64,000 nucleotides of DNA from CAVOJY01 sp963696405 (GCA_963696405.1 CAVOJY010000005.1:310001-374000), one strand, 5' to 3'. Counted from the stretch's first letter, positions 28,587-37,070 are shown. Numbers and translations: made by a program. Notes: generated by a model from the letters alone, not told the origin.

Positions 28587-30140
28587 ATGATGCCGCTCGT
28601 CCGCAAACTCGTTCGCGTCGTCCTCATCGTCCTCATCGGTCTCGTGGCCGCGCGCATGCTCGTGTCGTGGGTCGACCCGAACGGGCAGGGCGCGGTCGCC
28701 GGCGCCGTCATCACTGCCACGGACTGGTTCCTCGACCCTGTCCGCGCGGTCATACCGCCGATCGGGTCGGTCGATCCCGTTCCCCTCATCGTCCTGGCCG
28801 TGCTCCTCATCCTCCTGCGGCTCGCCTGGACCTGGGGCCGGCCGGTTCATCGGCTCCACGGCCGGATACGGGTCGTGGGTGTCGGGGGAGGCGGAAGCAA
28901 CGCGGTCGACCACATGATGCAGGCCGGCCTCCACGGCGTCGATTTCGTTGCGATCAACACCGACGCGCAGGCGCTCCTCCAGTCGTCCGCCCCGACCCGC
29001 GTGCGGATCGGCAGCCGCGTGACGAAGGGCATCGGGACAGGCGGCGACGTGGCCCTCGGCCAGCAGGCGGCTGAGAGCGACGCCGAGGTCATCCGGGAGG
29101 CCCTTCGCGACTCCGACATGGTGTTCATCACGGCGGGGCTCGGTGGGGGCACCGGCACCGGGGCGGCCCCCGTCATCGCCGCTGTCGCCAAGGGGCTGGG
29201 TGCGCTCACCATCGGGATCGTGACGCTCCCCTTCACGTTTGAGGGGACAGCACGCCGCCAGGCCGCGGAGCGCGGGCTCGAGGAACTGAAGGGCCGCGTG
29301 GATACGCTCATCGCCATCCCCAACGACCGGGTGCGTGACATCGTGGGGCGCGACGTCTCCATGGTCGAGGCCTTCAAGCTGGTGGACGATGTCCTCCGCC
29401 AGGCCGTCTCGGGCATCACCGACGTCATCACCGTGCCAGGGCTGATCAACCTCGACCTCGCCGACGTCCGAACGGTTGTCCAGGATGCGGGCACGGCGAT
29501 CATGGGGATCGGCCGTGCCAGCGGCGAGAACCGCGCCGTGGAGGCGGCCCGCCAGGCGATCGGCGGCGAGCTGGTCGGCCTGACGATCGCGGGCGCGCGG
29601 GGCATCCTCTTCAACGTCACCGGCTCGTCGAAGCTCGGGCTCCACGAGATGGCGGAGGCGGCCGACGAGGTCCGCAACGCGGCCGACCCCGAGGCGAACA
29701 TCATCTTTGGGGCGTGCGTGAACGAGAAGATGGGCGAGGAGGTCCAGGTCACCGTCCTCGCCACGGGGTTCGATCCCGGGCGTGCCGAGTCGTTGCCGGT
29801 CCGGCCGCTCTTCGCAGGGGCGGCGACGGCGAGCTCAGCGACGGCGCCAGAGGGGACCTCAGGGGCAGAGGCTGCAGCCGAGGCGGTCGCGCCCGAGGTC
29901 CTGATCGCGCCCGAGGCTGCGGTCGGCGCAGGCCAAGAAACCACGCCCGAGCCTCCCGCGACTGAGCTTTCGGCCGAGGCTGGTCAGGTGGCAGTGCCCG
30001 AGGTAGCAGCGCCCGAGGTGGCAGCGAAGGGTTCGATTCGCAGGGTGCGCGGCCTGTCGCCCCGCAGCGGAAGAGGTGACCAGACCCTCGACGAGCAGTC
30101 GATCATGCCGCTCGCCGAGGATCCCGGCGGCGACTCCTAG
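28587..30140 (+). CDS. ftsZ: YggT-FtsZ fusion: membrane-anchored cell-division GTPase
   Basis: 517 residues in a single uninterrupted frame. Residues 1-85 are a YggT/YlmG-family domain: transmembrane segment about 9-29, the family motif TDWFLDPVRAVIPPIG (45-60), then SVDP and a second segment about 64-82. From residue 93 a full FtsZ follows: GTP loop GVGGGGSNAV (98-107), tubulin signature GGGTGTG (186-192) and T7 catalytic loop NLDLADV (288-294). An Ala/Pro/Glu-rich linker (about 408-480) leads to a tail without the usual IPxFLRR-like peptide that binds FtsA or SepF. No ATG or GTG with a ribosome-binding site occurs between the domains. TAGACT lies 9 bases before the ATG and may be a leaderless promoter. 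Separate YggT proteins normally sit downstream of ftsZ in division clusters; here they are fused in reverse order. Frame and domain calls are direct; membrane tethering is inferred. Confidence 0.92.
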   Translation: MMPLVRKLVRVVLIVLIGLVAARMLVSWVDPNGQGAVAGAVITATDWFLDPVRAVIPPIGSVDPVPLIVLAVLLILLRLAWTWGRPVHRLHGRIRVVGVGGGGSNAVDHMMQAGLHGVDFVAINTDAQALLQSSAPTRVRIGSRVTKGIGTGGDVALGQQAAESDAEVIREALRDSDMVFITAGLGGGTGTGAAPVIAAVAKGLGALTIGIVTLPFTFEGTARRQAAERGLEELKGRVDTLIAIPNDRVRDIVGRDVSMVEAFKLVDDVLRQAVSGITDVITVPGLINLDLADVRTVVQDAGTAIMGIGRASGENRAVEAARQAIGGELVGLTIAGARGILFNVTGSSKLGLHEMAEAADEVRNAADPEANIIFGACVNEKMGEEVQVTVLATGFDPGRAESLPVRPLFAGAATASSATAPEGTSGAEAAAEAVAPEVLIAPEAAVGAGQETTPEPPATELSAEAGQVAVPEVAAPEVAAKGSIRRVRGLSPRSGRGDQTLDEQSIMPLAEDPGGDS

Positions 30141-30430
30141 TACCGCGTGTAGCTGCTGCTGATCCGGCCGCGGTTGCCGTAGGCGCCGCCCGTCCACGAC
30201 GCGATGTCAACCAGCAGGCCCAGGCCCAGCCAGACCCAGTCGAACCCCTCGATCCCGCCCTGGAACACGAGCACGTACATGAGGGTCGTCCAGGGCACGA
30301 AGATGAACCCGAGCAGAGGCCAGATGAAGGTCTCGAACGCAAGGTTCCACCTGGCCGGTTCCAGCAGCCACCAGATCAGGATCCCGGCTCTCGGCCCGAG
30401 CAGCACGAGCACAGAGAACAGACAGCACAT
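30137..30430 (-). CDS. small hypothetical membrane protein
   Basis: 97 residues with two to three hydrophobic segments (LFSVLVLLG, FIWPLLGFIFVPWTTLMYVLVF, WLGLGLLVDIA) and a short polar, Arg/Ser-rich C-terminus. It resembles widely distributed small membrane proteins of unknown function; I do not recognise a named family. It converges with the YggT-FtsZ gene and shares its last four bases. GAGGAGG lies just before its ATG. Frame intact. Confidence 0.7.
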   Translation of the reverse strand: MCCLFSVLVLLGPRAGILIWWLLEPARWNLAFETFIWPLLGFIFVPWTTLMYVLVFQGGIEGFDWVWLGLGLLVDIASWTGGAYGNRGRISSSYTRY

Positions 30431-30505
30431 GGTCGCCTCCTCTTCGATCCTGCCTGACCTCGCCTTGGGCGATCGGCCTTGTCGGTCGCGTTAGGATACC
30501 CGCCG

Positions 30506-31225
30506 ATGAGCACCCGCGACGCCCCAACTCGCCCGGGAGGAGGACCGGAGGCCAGCTCTCGGCGGCAGATCCGAGCCGTCACCGTGGACGCCTTTGGCAC
30601 GCTCGTCGAGGGTGACGGTCACATCGACTCCCTCGTTGACCTCGTCGCCTCGTGGGGCCTGCGGCGCACGCGGGATGAGATCGTCCGGGCCTTCAAGGCC
30701 GAAGTGGCCTACTACCGCCCGCGCTCGTTCACCGGCCGGGACCAGGCCTCGCTGGGGCGGCTCCGCCTCGACGCCACGGCCGTGTTCCTCCGGGCGCTCA
30801 GGGCCGATCTCGACGCCGATCCCCGCGCCGACGTCCGCGCCGGACTCCGCCCGGAGGAGGTCATGCCGGCGTTCGTCGGGGCACTCCGGTTCCGGGCCAT
30901 TGGCGGAGTGCTGCCCGCGCTCGACAGGCTCGCGGCGGCCGGCCTGCCCCTGGCCGTCGTCGCCAACTGGGACGTCGGCCTCCACGAGCACCTCGCCCGC
31001 CTGGGCCTGACGGAACGCTTCGTCGCCATCCTCACCTCAGCCGAGGCGGGGGCGGAGAAGCCCGACCCGCGCATCTTCGGGCTCGCGCTGGACCGGCTGG
31101 GCGTCCTTCCCGAGGAGGCCGTTCACGTGGGAAACGAGGACGTTGACCGGCTCGGGGCGCTTGCCGCCGGCCTTGCCTTCGAGCCGGTCCCGCTCGCCAC
31201 CCTGCCCGACCGCCTGGGGCTGTAG
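30506..31225 (+). CDS. HAD-superfamily hydrolase
   Basis: 239 residues. Motif I is TVDAFGTLV (nucleophile Asp28; Phe replaces the second Asp as in haloacid-dehalogenase-like members), motif II lies in VVANWDVGL, motif III Lys in GAEKPDPRIF and motif IV in VGNEDVDRLGA. It would hydrolyse a phosphate ester or halo-acid. TAGGAT lies 8 bases before ATG 30506, which suggests a leaderless mRNA. It stands alone, divergent from the small membrane protein. Substrate unknown. Confidence 0.85.
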   Translation: MSTRDAPTRPGGGPEASSRRQIRAVTVDAFGTLVEGDGHIDSLVDLVASWGLRRTRDEIVRAFKAEVAYYRPRSFTGRDQASLGRLRLDATAVFLRALRADLDADPRADVRAGLRPEEVMPAFVGALRFRAIGGVLPALDRLAAAGLPLAVVANWDVGLHEHLARLGLTERFVAILTSAEAGAEKPDPRIFGLALDRLGVLPEEAVHVGNEDVDRLGALAAGLAFEPVPLATLPDRLGL

Positions 31226-31340
31226 CGGAGCGGCCGAGACCTATCCCGATCGCTGTTGCTGCCGAAGCAAGCGGCAGCCCCACGACGGCGCACATGCGAT
31301 ATCCTCGGCAGCCCTACCGCCAACCGCCGGAGGTGACGCC

Positions 31341-32300
31341 ATGACCGAGGTGAGCCACGCCCCGTCCGACGTGAGGTTCGGGGCGCTCTGCTGGAACCAA
31401 TACACCGACTGGCCGGCCCTGCTCGAGGCTGGACAGCGGGCAGACCGCCTGGGGTACCACTCGCTCTGGACCTGGGATCACCTGTACCCGATCATCGGCG
31501 ACTCTCACGGCCCGATCTTCGAGGGCTGGCTCACGATCACCGCCTGGGCCGCCACCACCCAGCGCGTCCGGATCGGGCTCATGGTCGGCGCGAACCCGTT
31601 CCGGGAGCCCGCGCTCGTGGCGAAGATGGCGACCACCCTCGACCACATCAGCGGCGGACGCGCCATCCTGGGCATCGGCGCCGCGTGGTTCGAGGAGGAG
31701 CACGAGGCGTTCGGCTTCCCCTTCGGTGACGGCTTCCCCGAGCGACTCCGCTGGCTCACCGAAGCGCTGCCGATCATGCGCGGCATGCTCGACGGGACCG
31801 AGCCCACAGCCGCCGGACCGCGCTACCGCGCGAAGGCCGTGCGGAACGACCCACCTCCCGTTCAGGCGCACCTGCCCATCCTCATCGGGGGCGGCGGCGA
31901 GAAGGTGACCCTGCGGCTGGTGGCGAAGTACGGCGACGCCTGCAACCTCGGCGGCAGCCTCGAGACCGTGCGGCGAAAGGAGGCGATCCTGCGCCGCCAC
32001 TGCGAGGAGGTCGGCCGCGACGAACGCGAGATCGAGCGCACGACCGGGATCGGCGTGGTGGTCATCCGCGACTCGCGCGAGGAGGCACGCCGGCTCTTCG
32101 AGGAGCAGTTTGCGCGCAACCGCATCGGCCGGCTCTGGGAAGATCAGCCGGTGGGGACGCCGGAGGACGTGGTCGAGCGGCTCGCACCCTACCTCGAGAT
32201 CGGCTACCGCCACCTCATCGCGGGGTTCCCGGCCACCTACGACGAAGAGTCGATGACCCGGCTCATCACCGAGGTCAAGCCCGCGCTGCAGAAGCTGTAG
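31341..32300 (+). CDS. LLM-class (luciferase-like) oxidoreductase, probably F420-dependent
   Basis: 319-residue bacterial-luciferase-type TIM barrel. SLWTWDHLYPI, RVRIGLMVGANPFREPALVAK and GRAILGIGAAWFEEEHEAFG are hallmarks of the F420-dependent branch (TIGR03560-like); LPILIGGGGEKVTLRLVAKYGD follows. Members use reduced F420 or FMN for redox of diverse substrates. GGAGG lies 9 bases before ATG 31341. Frame intact. Dependence on F420 is family inference and, if right, fits Chloroflexota or Actinomycetota. Confidence 0.87.
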   Translation: MTEVSHAPSDVRFGALCWNQYTDWPALLEAGQRADRLGYHSLWTWDHLYPIIGDSHGPIFEGWLTITAWAATTQRVRIGLMVGANPFREPALVAKMATTLDHISGGRAILGIGAAWFEEEHEAFGFPFGDGFPERLRWLTEALPIMRGMLDGTEPTAAGPRYRAKAVRNDPPPVQAHLPILIGGGGEKVTLRLVAKYGDACNLGGSLETVRRKEAILRRHCEEVGRDEREIERTTGIGVVVIRDSREEARRLFEEQFARNRIGRLWEDQPVGTPEDVVERLAPYLEIGYRHLIAGFPATYDEESMTRLITEVKPALQKL

Positions 32301-32342
32301 GGTACACGCCTTCGAAACCGCGTCAGGTCACGGCGCCGCGGT

Positions 32343-32562
32343 TCATCGCTTCACGATCCGGCTGTTGAGGCGGTCGGCAACACGTGCCATCCGTCGTGAG
32401 CGCGAGCGGCCCGACGAGCTGGTCGTTGCCGGTGCCCTCGGTGCCGTACTCCGCCACGTACGTGAGGTCCGACACCCGGCGCTTCACGATGCGGTTGTTG
32501 TTGGCGTAGGCGACAGCCGGCCGACGCAGCCGGGTCGCGGCCCGCTCCGCTATTCTCGACAA
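32343..32562 (-). pseudogene. NHL-repeat protein remnant
   Basis: A short leftward fragment carries about one and a half NHL beta-propeller repeats: YANNNRIVKR, YVAEYGTEGTGNDQLVGPLA, then, after a frame change near 32395, WHVADRLNSRIVKR and a stop at 32343. NHL repeats normally occur in arrays of five or six; here the rest is missing and no signal peptide precedes it. It looks like the leftover end of a deleted gene between two intact rightward genes. Confidence 0.6.
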
Positions 32563-32605
32563 CGGGAGATGCGCACCACCTCGAACCCCCGGAGGGAGGG
32601 ATCCG

Positions 32606-34336
32606 ATGGATCAGGCCATCCACGACGTGTCGGTTGAGCGCGACGTCGAGGCCCGCATGCGCGACGGGACGATCCTGCGGGCGGACATCTGGCGCCCGCA
32701 CGGTGACGGGCCCTTTCCGGTGGTGCTCCAGCGCATGCCATACGAGAAGGAGTACGCGCTCGCGGACACGTACGCCCACCCCAGGTGGTACGCGTCGCAT
32801 GGCTATGTCGTGATCATGCAGGACTGCCGCGGCCGCTACCGCTCGGATGGCGAGTGGGACCCGTTCGTCCACGAGGTCGAGGACGGGGCCGACACGCTGG
32901 CCTGGGTGCGGTCGCTCCCCGGCACCACCGGGCGCGTCGGCATGTACGGAGCGTCCTACCCGGGTGCCACGCAGCTGCAGGCGGCCATCGGGTCCGGCGA
33001 GGACTTCGGGTGCATCTGCCCGGCGATCACCAGCGACGGCTTCTACGACGGCTGGACGTACGAAGGGGGTGCCCTCAGCCTGTCCTTCGCAAGCTACTGG
33101 GCCATGACCCTCGTGCCGGACACGGCCCGCCGCAAGAACCGGCTCGACGTCCAGAAGGCGGTCGCCGATGCCATGGCAAATCCCGGTCCCCACTTCACCA
33201 CCTGGCCGCTGCGGGACTTCGCCCCCCTCCGGGCCAGCGGACTCGCGCCGTACTACTTCGACTGGCTCCGGCACGAGACATACGACGACTACTGGCGGAA
33301 CCGGGCCATCTTCCCGCACTACGGGCGGATTCGCGTGCCGGGCCTGCACATCGGGGGCTGGTACGACATCTTCCTCGGCGGCACCCTTCGCAACTTCGCC
33401 GGCGTGAGCGCCACCGGCGGCGAGGGAGCGCGCGGTCGCCAGCGGCTGTTGATCGGCCCCTGGTATCACTTCCCCTGGTCGCGCTACACCGGTGGGTGCG
33501 ACTTCGGGGACGCCGCCAAGCGATCCGTGGTGGACGCCGAGCAACTCCGGTTCTACGACTGGGTCCTCAAGGGGATCGACGACGGCATCTCCTCCGAGCC
33601 TCCCGTGAAGATCTTCGTCATGGGCGAGAACCGCTGGCGCTCCGAGGAGGAGTGGCCGCTCCGCCGGGCGGTGGAGACGCGCTGGTACCTGCACTCGGAG
33701 GGCCGGGCCAACACGCTCTCGGGCGATGGCTGGCTGTCCGAGGCTCCGGCGACCGACGAGCCCTGCGACACCTACGTCCACATGCCGCGCGGACCGATCC
33801 CCAGCCGGGGCGGACACTCCTGCTGTTGGGAGGAGTTCACGCCGATGGGTCCGTCCGACCAGCGCCCCGCCGAACGGCTGGCCGGCGTGCTCTGCTATAC
33901 GTCCGAGCCACTGGCGGAGCCGCTCGAGGTTACCGGCCCGGTGAGCGTCACCCTCTTCGCCGCCACCGACCAGGTCGACACGGACTGGGTCGCTCGGCTG
34001 GTTGACGTCCACCCCGACGGCACGGCGATCAACCTCACGGAGGGGATCCTGAGGGCATCGTTCCGCGAGGGCCTGGACCGGCGCGTGCTCCTCGAGCGCG
34101 ACCGGGTCTACGAGTACCGCATCGACCTGCGGGCGACATCAAACGTCTTCCTGCCCGGCCATCGCCTGCGGGTCGACGTGGCGTCATCGTCGTTCCCGCA
34201 CTGGGACCCCAACCCCGGCACCGGGCAGCCGCTCGGAGAGGCGACCTGGGCGGACCTGCGCACGGCCACCCAGACCGTCTTCCACGATGCGGCCCGCCCG
34301 TCGCGGGTCACGCTACCGGTCGTGCCCCGCGCGTGA
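32606..34336 (+). CDS. CocE/NonD-family serine hydrolase
   Basis: 576 residues with the X-Pro dipeptidyl-peptidase (S15) and cocaine-esterase architecture. An alpha/beta-hydrolase domain carries the nucleophile Ser117 in GASYPG, an Asp in GGWYDIFLGG and a His in WYHFPW. A C-terminal jelly-roll domain follows from about residue 330 (TGPVSVTLFAA, HRLRVDVASSSFPHWDPN). GGAGGGAGGG precedes ATG 32606. Such enzymes hydrolyse esters or N-acylated amino acids; no signal peptide is seen, so it acts in the cytoplasm. Frame intact. Confidence 0.88.
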   Translation: MDQAIHDVSVERDVEARMRDGTILRADIWRPHGDGPFPVVLQRMPYEKEYALADTYAHPRWYASHGYVVIMQDCRGRYRSDGEWDPFVHEVEDGADTLAWVRSLPGTTGRVGMYGASYPGATQLQAAIGSGEDFGCICPAITSDGFYDGWTYEGGALSLSFASYWAMTLVPDTARRKNRLDVQKAVADAMANPGPHFTTWPLRDFAPLRASGLAPYYFDWLRHETYDDYWRNRAIFPHYGRIRVPGLHIGGWYDIFLGGTLRNFAGVSATGGEGARGRQRLLIGPWYHFPWSRYTGGCDFGDAAKRSVVDAEQLRFYDWVLKGIDDGISSEPPVKIFVMGENRWRSEEEWPLRRAVETRWYLHSEGRANTLSGDGWLSEAPATDEPCDTYVHMPRGPIPSRGGHSCCWEEFTPMGPSDQRPAERLAGVLCYTSEPLAEPLEVTGPVSVTLFAATDQVDTDWVARLVDVHPDGTAINLTEGILRASFREGLDRRVLLERDRVYEYRIDLRATSNVFLPGHRLRVDVASSSFPHWDPNPGTGQPLGEATWADLRTATQTVFHDAARPSRVTLPVVPRA

Positions 34337-34385
34337 AGAGGGCCAGGCGGAGCCCGCACCACGGCCGGGCGAGGCCCCGCCGCGC

Positions 34386-35153
34386 CTACAGCTCGGCGTT
34401 GACGATGAACCCGGCGTCCACCAGCAGGGATGCACCGGTGACGTAGCTGGCGTCGTCGGAGAGCATGAACGCGATCGCCCCGGCCAGCTCCTCCGGCTGC
34501 CCGATCCGGTGGAGAGCGATGCGGTCGAGGTAGTACTTGAGGGTGGGAGGATCCTCGGTGAGCGGGGCGGACATCTTCGTGTCGATGGCGCCGGGCTCTA
34601 CGGCGTTCACCCGGATGCCGTGCTCACCGAGCACGCACCCGAGCGCCTTCGCGAGCATGGTGATGGCGCCCTTCGTTCCGCAGTAGGCAGTCTGCCCGGG
34701 GGCGCCCACGTAGGCCGAGATCGAGCTCACCATGCAGATGGCGCCCCCATGGCCCTCCTTGATCATCTGCTTGGCGCCCTCGGTGCAGACGACCCAGGTG
34801 CCACGTACGTTCGTCTCGAAGAGCTTGTTGAAGTCCTCGAGCGAGGTTTCGTTCCAGGCCATGAAGGGGTTGATGGCGGCGTTCGACACGACGTAGTCGA
34901 GCCGGCCACCGCGACGCGCCACTTCCTGCACCATCTCGACGACCTGCGCGGGATCACGCATGTCGGCGACAACCGGGAAGCCCTCCCCGCCCGCCTCCTT
35001 GATGCGCCGCAGGGTCTCCGTGGGGTCGCCGGCGGGGCGCTGGTTCACCCCCACGAGCGCGCCCTCTGCAGCGAGACGCACCGCGGTGGCCTGGCCGATC
35101 CCGTTCGTAGCGCCGGTGACCAGCGCGACCTTGCCGACGAATCGCTTCTCCAC
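34386..35153 (-). CDS. short-chain dehydrogenase/reductase, paralogue A
   Basis: 255 residues. It has cofactor loop TGATNGIG (14-21), NAAINPF, catalytic Ser in MVSSISAYVG and YxxxK (YCGTK). It is clearly a duplicate of the next gene upstream, since long blocks are identical; the main differences lie after the active site (GAIDTKMSAPLTEDP versus the partner's GWVKTNMSAPMMDYP). The two are separated by 12 bases and co-transcribed behind a cyclase-family gene and an ABC system. It probably oxidises a hydroxyl of the imported sugar. Frame intact. Confidence 0.9.
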   Translation of the reverse strand: MEKRFVGKVALVTGATNGIGQATAVRLAAEGALVGVNQRPAGDPTETLRRIKEAGGEGFPVVADMRDPAQVVEMVQEVARRGGRLDYVVSNAAINPFMAWNETSLEDFNKLFETNVRGTWVVCTEGAKQMIKEGHGGAICMVSSISAYVGAPGQTAYCGTKGAITMLAKALGCVLGEHGIRVNAVEPGAIDTKMSAPLTEDPPTLKYYLDRIALHRIGQPEELAGAIAFMLSDDASYVTGASLLVDAGFIVNAEL

Positions 35154-35165
35154 CTGTCCGCCCCC

Positions 35166-35936
35166 CTACAGCTCGGCGTTGACGATGAAGCCAGCATCCA
35201 CCAGGAGCGTGGCGCTGGTCACGTAGCTCGCGTCGTCTGAAAGCATGAAGGTGATCGCCCCGGCCAGTTCCTCAGGTTCGCCACCGCGGTGAAGGGCAAT
35301 CCGCTCCTCGTAGTACTTGAGGACCTCCGGGTAGTCCATCATCGGCGCGCTCATGTTCGTCTTCACCCAGCCGGGCTCGACGGCGTTGACCCGGATGCCG
35401 TGCTCTCCCAGGACCGCCCCAAGGGCCTTGGCGAGCATGCTGATGGCGCCCTTCGTGCCGCAGTAGGCGACCTGGTTGGGAGAGCCCACGTGGGCGGAGA
35501 TCGAGCTCACCATGCAGATCGCGCCGCCGTGGCCCTCCTTGATCATCTGCTTGGCGCCCTCGGTGCAGACCACCCAGGTGCCGCGCACGTTCGTCTCGAA
35601 GAGCTTGTTGAAATCCTCGAGGGTGGCCTCGGTCCAGGGCATGAAGGGGTTGATGGCGGCGTTCGACACGACGTAGTCGAGCCGGCCACCGCGACGCGCC
35701 ACTTCCTGCACCATCTCGATCACCTGATCAGGGTCCCGCATATCGGCGACGACCGGGAAGCCCTCCCCGCCCGCCTCCTTGATGCGCCGCAGGGTCTCCG
35801 TGGGGTCGCCGGCGGGGCGCTGGTTCACTCCGACGAGGGCACCCTCGGCGGCGAGCCGGACTGCGGTGGCCTGACCGATCCCGTTCGTGGCGCCGGTGAC
35901 CAGCGCGACCTTGCCGACGAAACGCTTCTCCATCAT
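35166..35936 (-). CDS. short-chain dehydrogenase/reductase, paralogue B
   Basis: 256 residues, tandem partner of paralogue A, with the same TGATNGIG cofactor loop, VSSISAHVG and YCGTK active-site residues. The start codon ATG 35936 is preceded by GGAGG. Conserved runs over several hundred bases show a recent duplication. Retention of both active sites suggests each is functional, perhaps on two substrates or stereoisomers. Frame intact. Confidence 0.9.
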   Translation of the reverse strand: MMEKRFVGKVALVTGATNGIGQATAVRLAAEGALVGVNQRPAGDPTETLRRIKEAGGEGFPVVADMRDPDQVIEMVQEVARRGGRLDYVVSNAAINPFMPWTEATLEDFNKLFETNVRGTWVVCTEGAKQMIKEGHGGAICMVSSISAHVGSPNQVAYCGTKGAISMLAKALGAVLGEHGIRVNAVEPGWVKTNMSAPMMDYPEVLKYYEERIALHRGGEPEELAGAITFMLSDDASYVTSATLLVDAGFIVNAEL

Positions 35937-36009
35937 TTCACCTCCTTCGTTCCCAGGGCGCGGCCGTACGGCAACGGCGGGCGGCGCCGGGCCGGGGCCG
36001 TGGACGTTC

Positions 36010-36972
36010 TCAGAAGATCGCGATCGGATTCCAGGGCGAGCCCGTCGCTCCGGGGAGCCGCAGCGGGCAGCCGACGACCATGAATTCCCAGCGCTTCTCT
36101 TCCTCGCAGACTCTCGCCAGGTCCTCGAACTGGAGGCTGTCGGAGATCAGCATGCCCATCGCAGTGAGCTGCAGCGGGTGGATGGGATAGAGCATCCCCT
36201 CGACGCCTGACGGCACCGTCTCGCCGTCGCCGTCGGGCAGGAAGCCCGCGATCTTGCGCTCGTGCATCCAGGGAACGGTGTCGACGTCCAGACCGGCCTT
36301 GCCCTCGCCGGCCGGCGGATAGTCGTTGCTCCAGGAGCCCAGCTCGAGCCGGCGGGCGTGGTGCCCGGTGCGGAAAACGAAGAAGTCCCCTTCGCCGACC
36401 CGGACGCCCTCAGCCTTCTCGATCGCCTCGAGCTCGGCCCTGTTCACCGCTTCGCCGGGCTCGAGCCACTTCACGCCGCGGTAGCGGGCCGCGTCGAGGA
36501 GCACTCCGCGCCCCACGATCCCGTTCGCATAGGCCGCGATGTCGCCCCAGCTGGACCCCATCGACGTGAGCGTCTGGACGGCGTTCTTGCCGTTGTAGAG
36601 CAGGCCCTTGTAGGCAACGTGGTTGAGGGCGTCGACGTGGGTGTGGCAGTCACCGTGGCTGGCCATGCCCAGGAAACACATCCCGAACGTGAGGCCGCTC
36701 GACCCGATATCGATGTCATGCCCCATGGAAATGAAGTGATAGGCGGGGTTCGGGTTGTCCGGCTCGGCCTTCTTGTTGATGGGGATCGAGAGCGACACCG
36801 AGCGCCCCGAACGCACGAGCTTCGCGGCCTCGGCGATGTGCTCGGGCCTGACATAGTTGAGCGTCCCGAGCTGGTCTTCCGGTCCCCACTTGCCCCAGTT
36901 CTTCACCGACTCGAAGACCCGATCGAACTCCTCGAGGGTCATGCGTGCTGGCTTCGTCAGCTCCCGTGCCAT
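36010..36972 (-). CDS. cyclase-family protein (kynurenine-formamidase-like)
   Basis: 320 residues of the metal-dependent cyclase family (Pfam cyclase, kynurenine formamidase relatives). The metal-ligand motif appears as SHGDCHTHVDALNHV, with FRTGHHARR and VEGMLYPIHPLQLTAMGM near the C-terminus. Family members hydrolyse cyclic amides, lactones or formamides. ATG 36972 is the first residue of MARELTKPARMTLEEF. It lies downstream of a binding-protein gene and upstream of the SDR pair, so lactone hydrolysis after sugar oxidation would make sense; that is inference. Frame intact. Confidence 0.82.
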   Translation of the reverse strand: MARELTKPARMTLEEFDRVFESVKNWGKWGPEDQLGTLNYVRPEHIAEAAKLVRSGRSVSLSIPINKKAEPDNPNPAYHFISMGHDIDIGSSGLTFGMCFLGMASHGDCHTHVDALNHVAYKGLLYNGKNAVQTLTSMGSSWGDIAAYANGIVGRGVLLDAARYRGVKWLEPGEAVNRAELEAIEKAEGVRVGEGDFFVFRTGHHARRLELGSWSNDYPPAGEGKAGLDVDTVPWMHERKIAGFLPDGDGETVPSGVEGMLYPIHPLQLTAMGMLISDSLQFEDLARVCEEEKRWEFMVVGCPLRLPGATGSPWNPIAIF

Positions 36973-36999
36973 CGTGTTGCGCCTCCCGCGCTGATGATG

Positions 37000-37030
37000 A
37001 GGGGGAGGCCGGCGGTGCCGACCTCCCCCT
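37000..37030 (-). terminator. strong hairpin after the binding-protein gene
   Basis: Arms 37000-37013 and 37017-37030 pair over 14 positions with a single G-U wobble and a 3-base loop. They lie between the binding-protein stop (37071) and the cyclase start (36972). A U-rich tail is absent, so processing or attenuation is as likely as termination. Confidence 0.6.
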
Positions 37031-37070
37031 CTCCTGTGGGTCCGATATGGACGATGCGGGCAACCCGGTG

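Noticed and set aside
28587..28860. FtsZ starting internally, with the YggT part as untranslated upstream DNA
   Set aside because: There is no ATG or plausible GTG with a ribosome-binding site between the second membrane segment and the GTP loop. The YggT motif is well conserved at protein level in the same frame.
32316..32343. Terminator between the LLM oxidoreductase and the NHL remnant
   Set aside because: The arms aaccgcg and cgcggtt give only a 7-bp stem with a long loop and no U-tract, so support is too weak to list.
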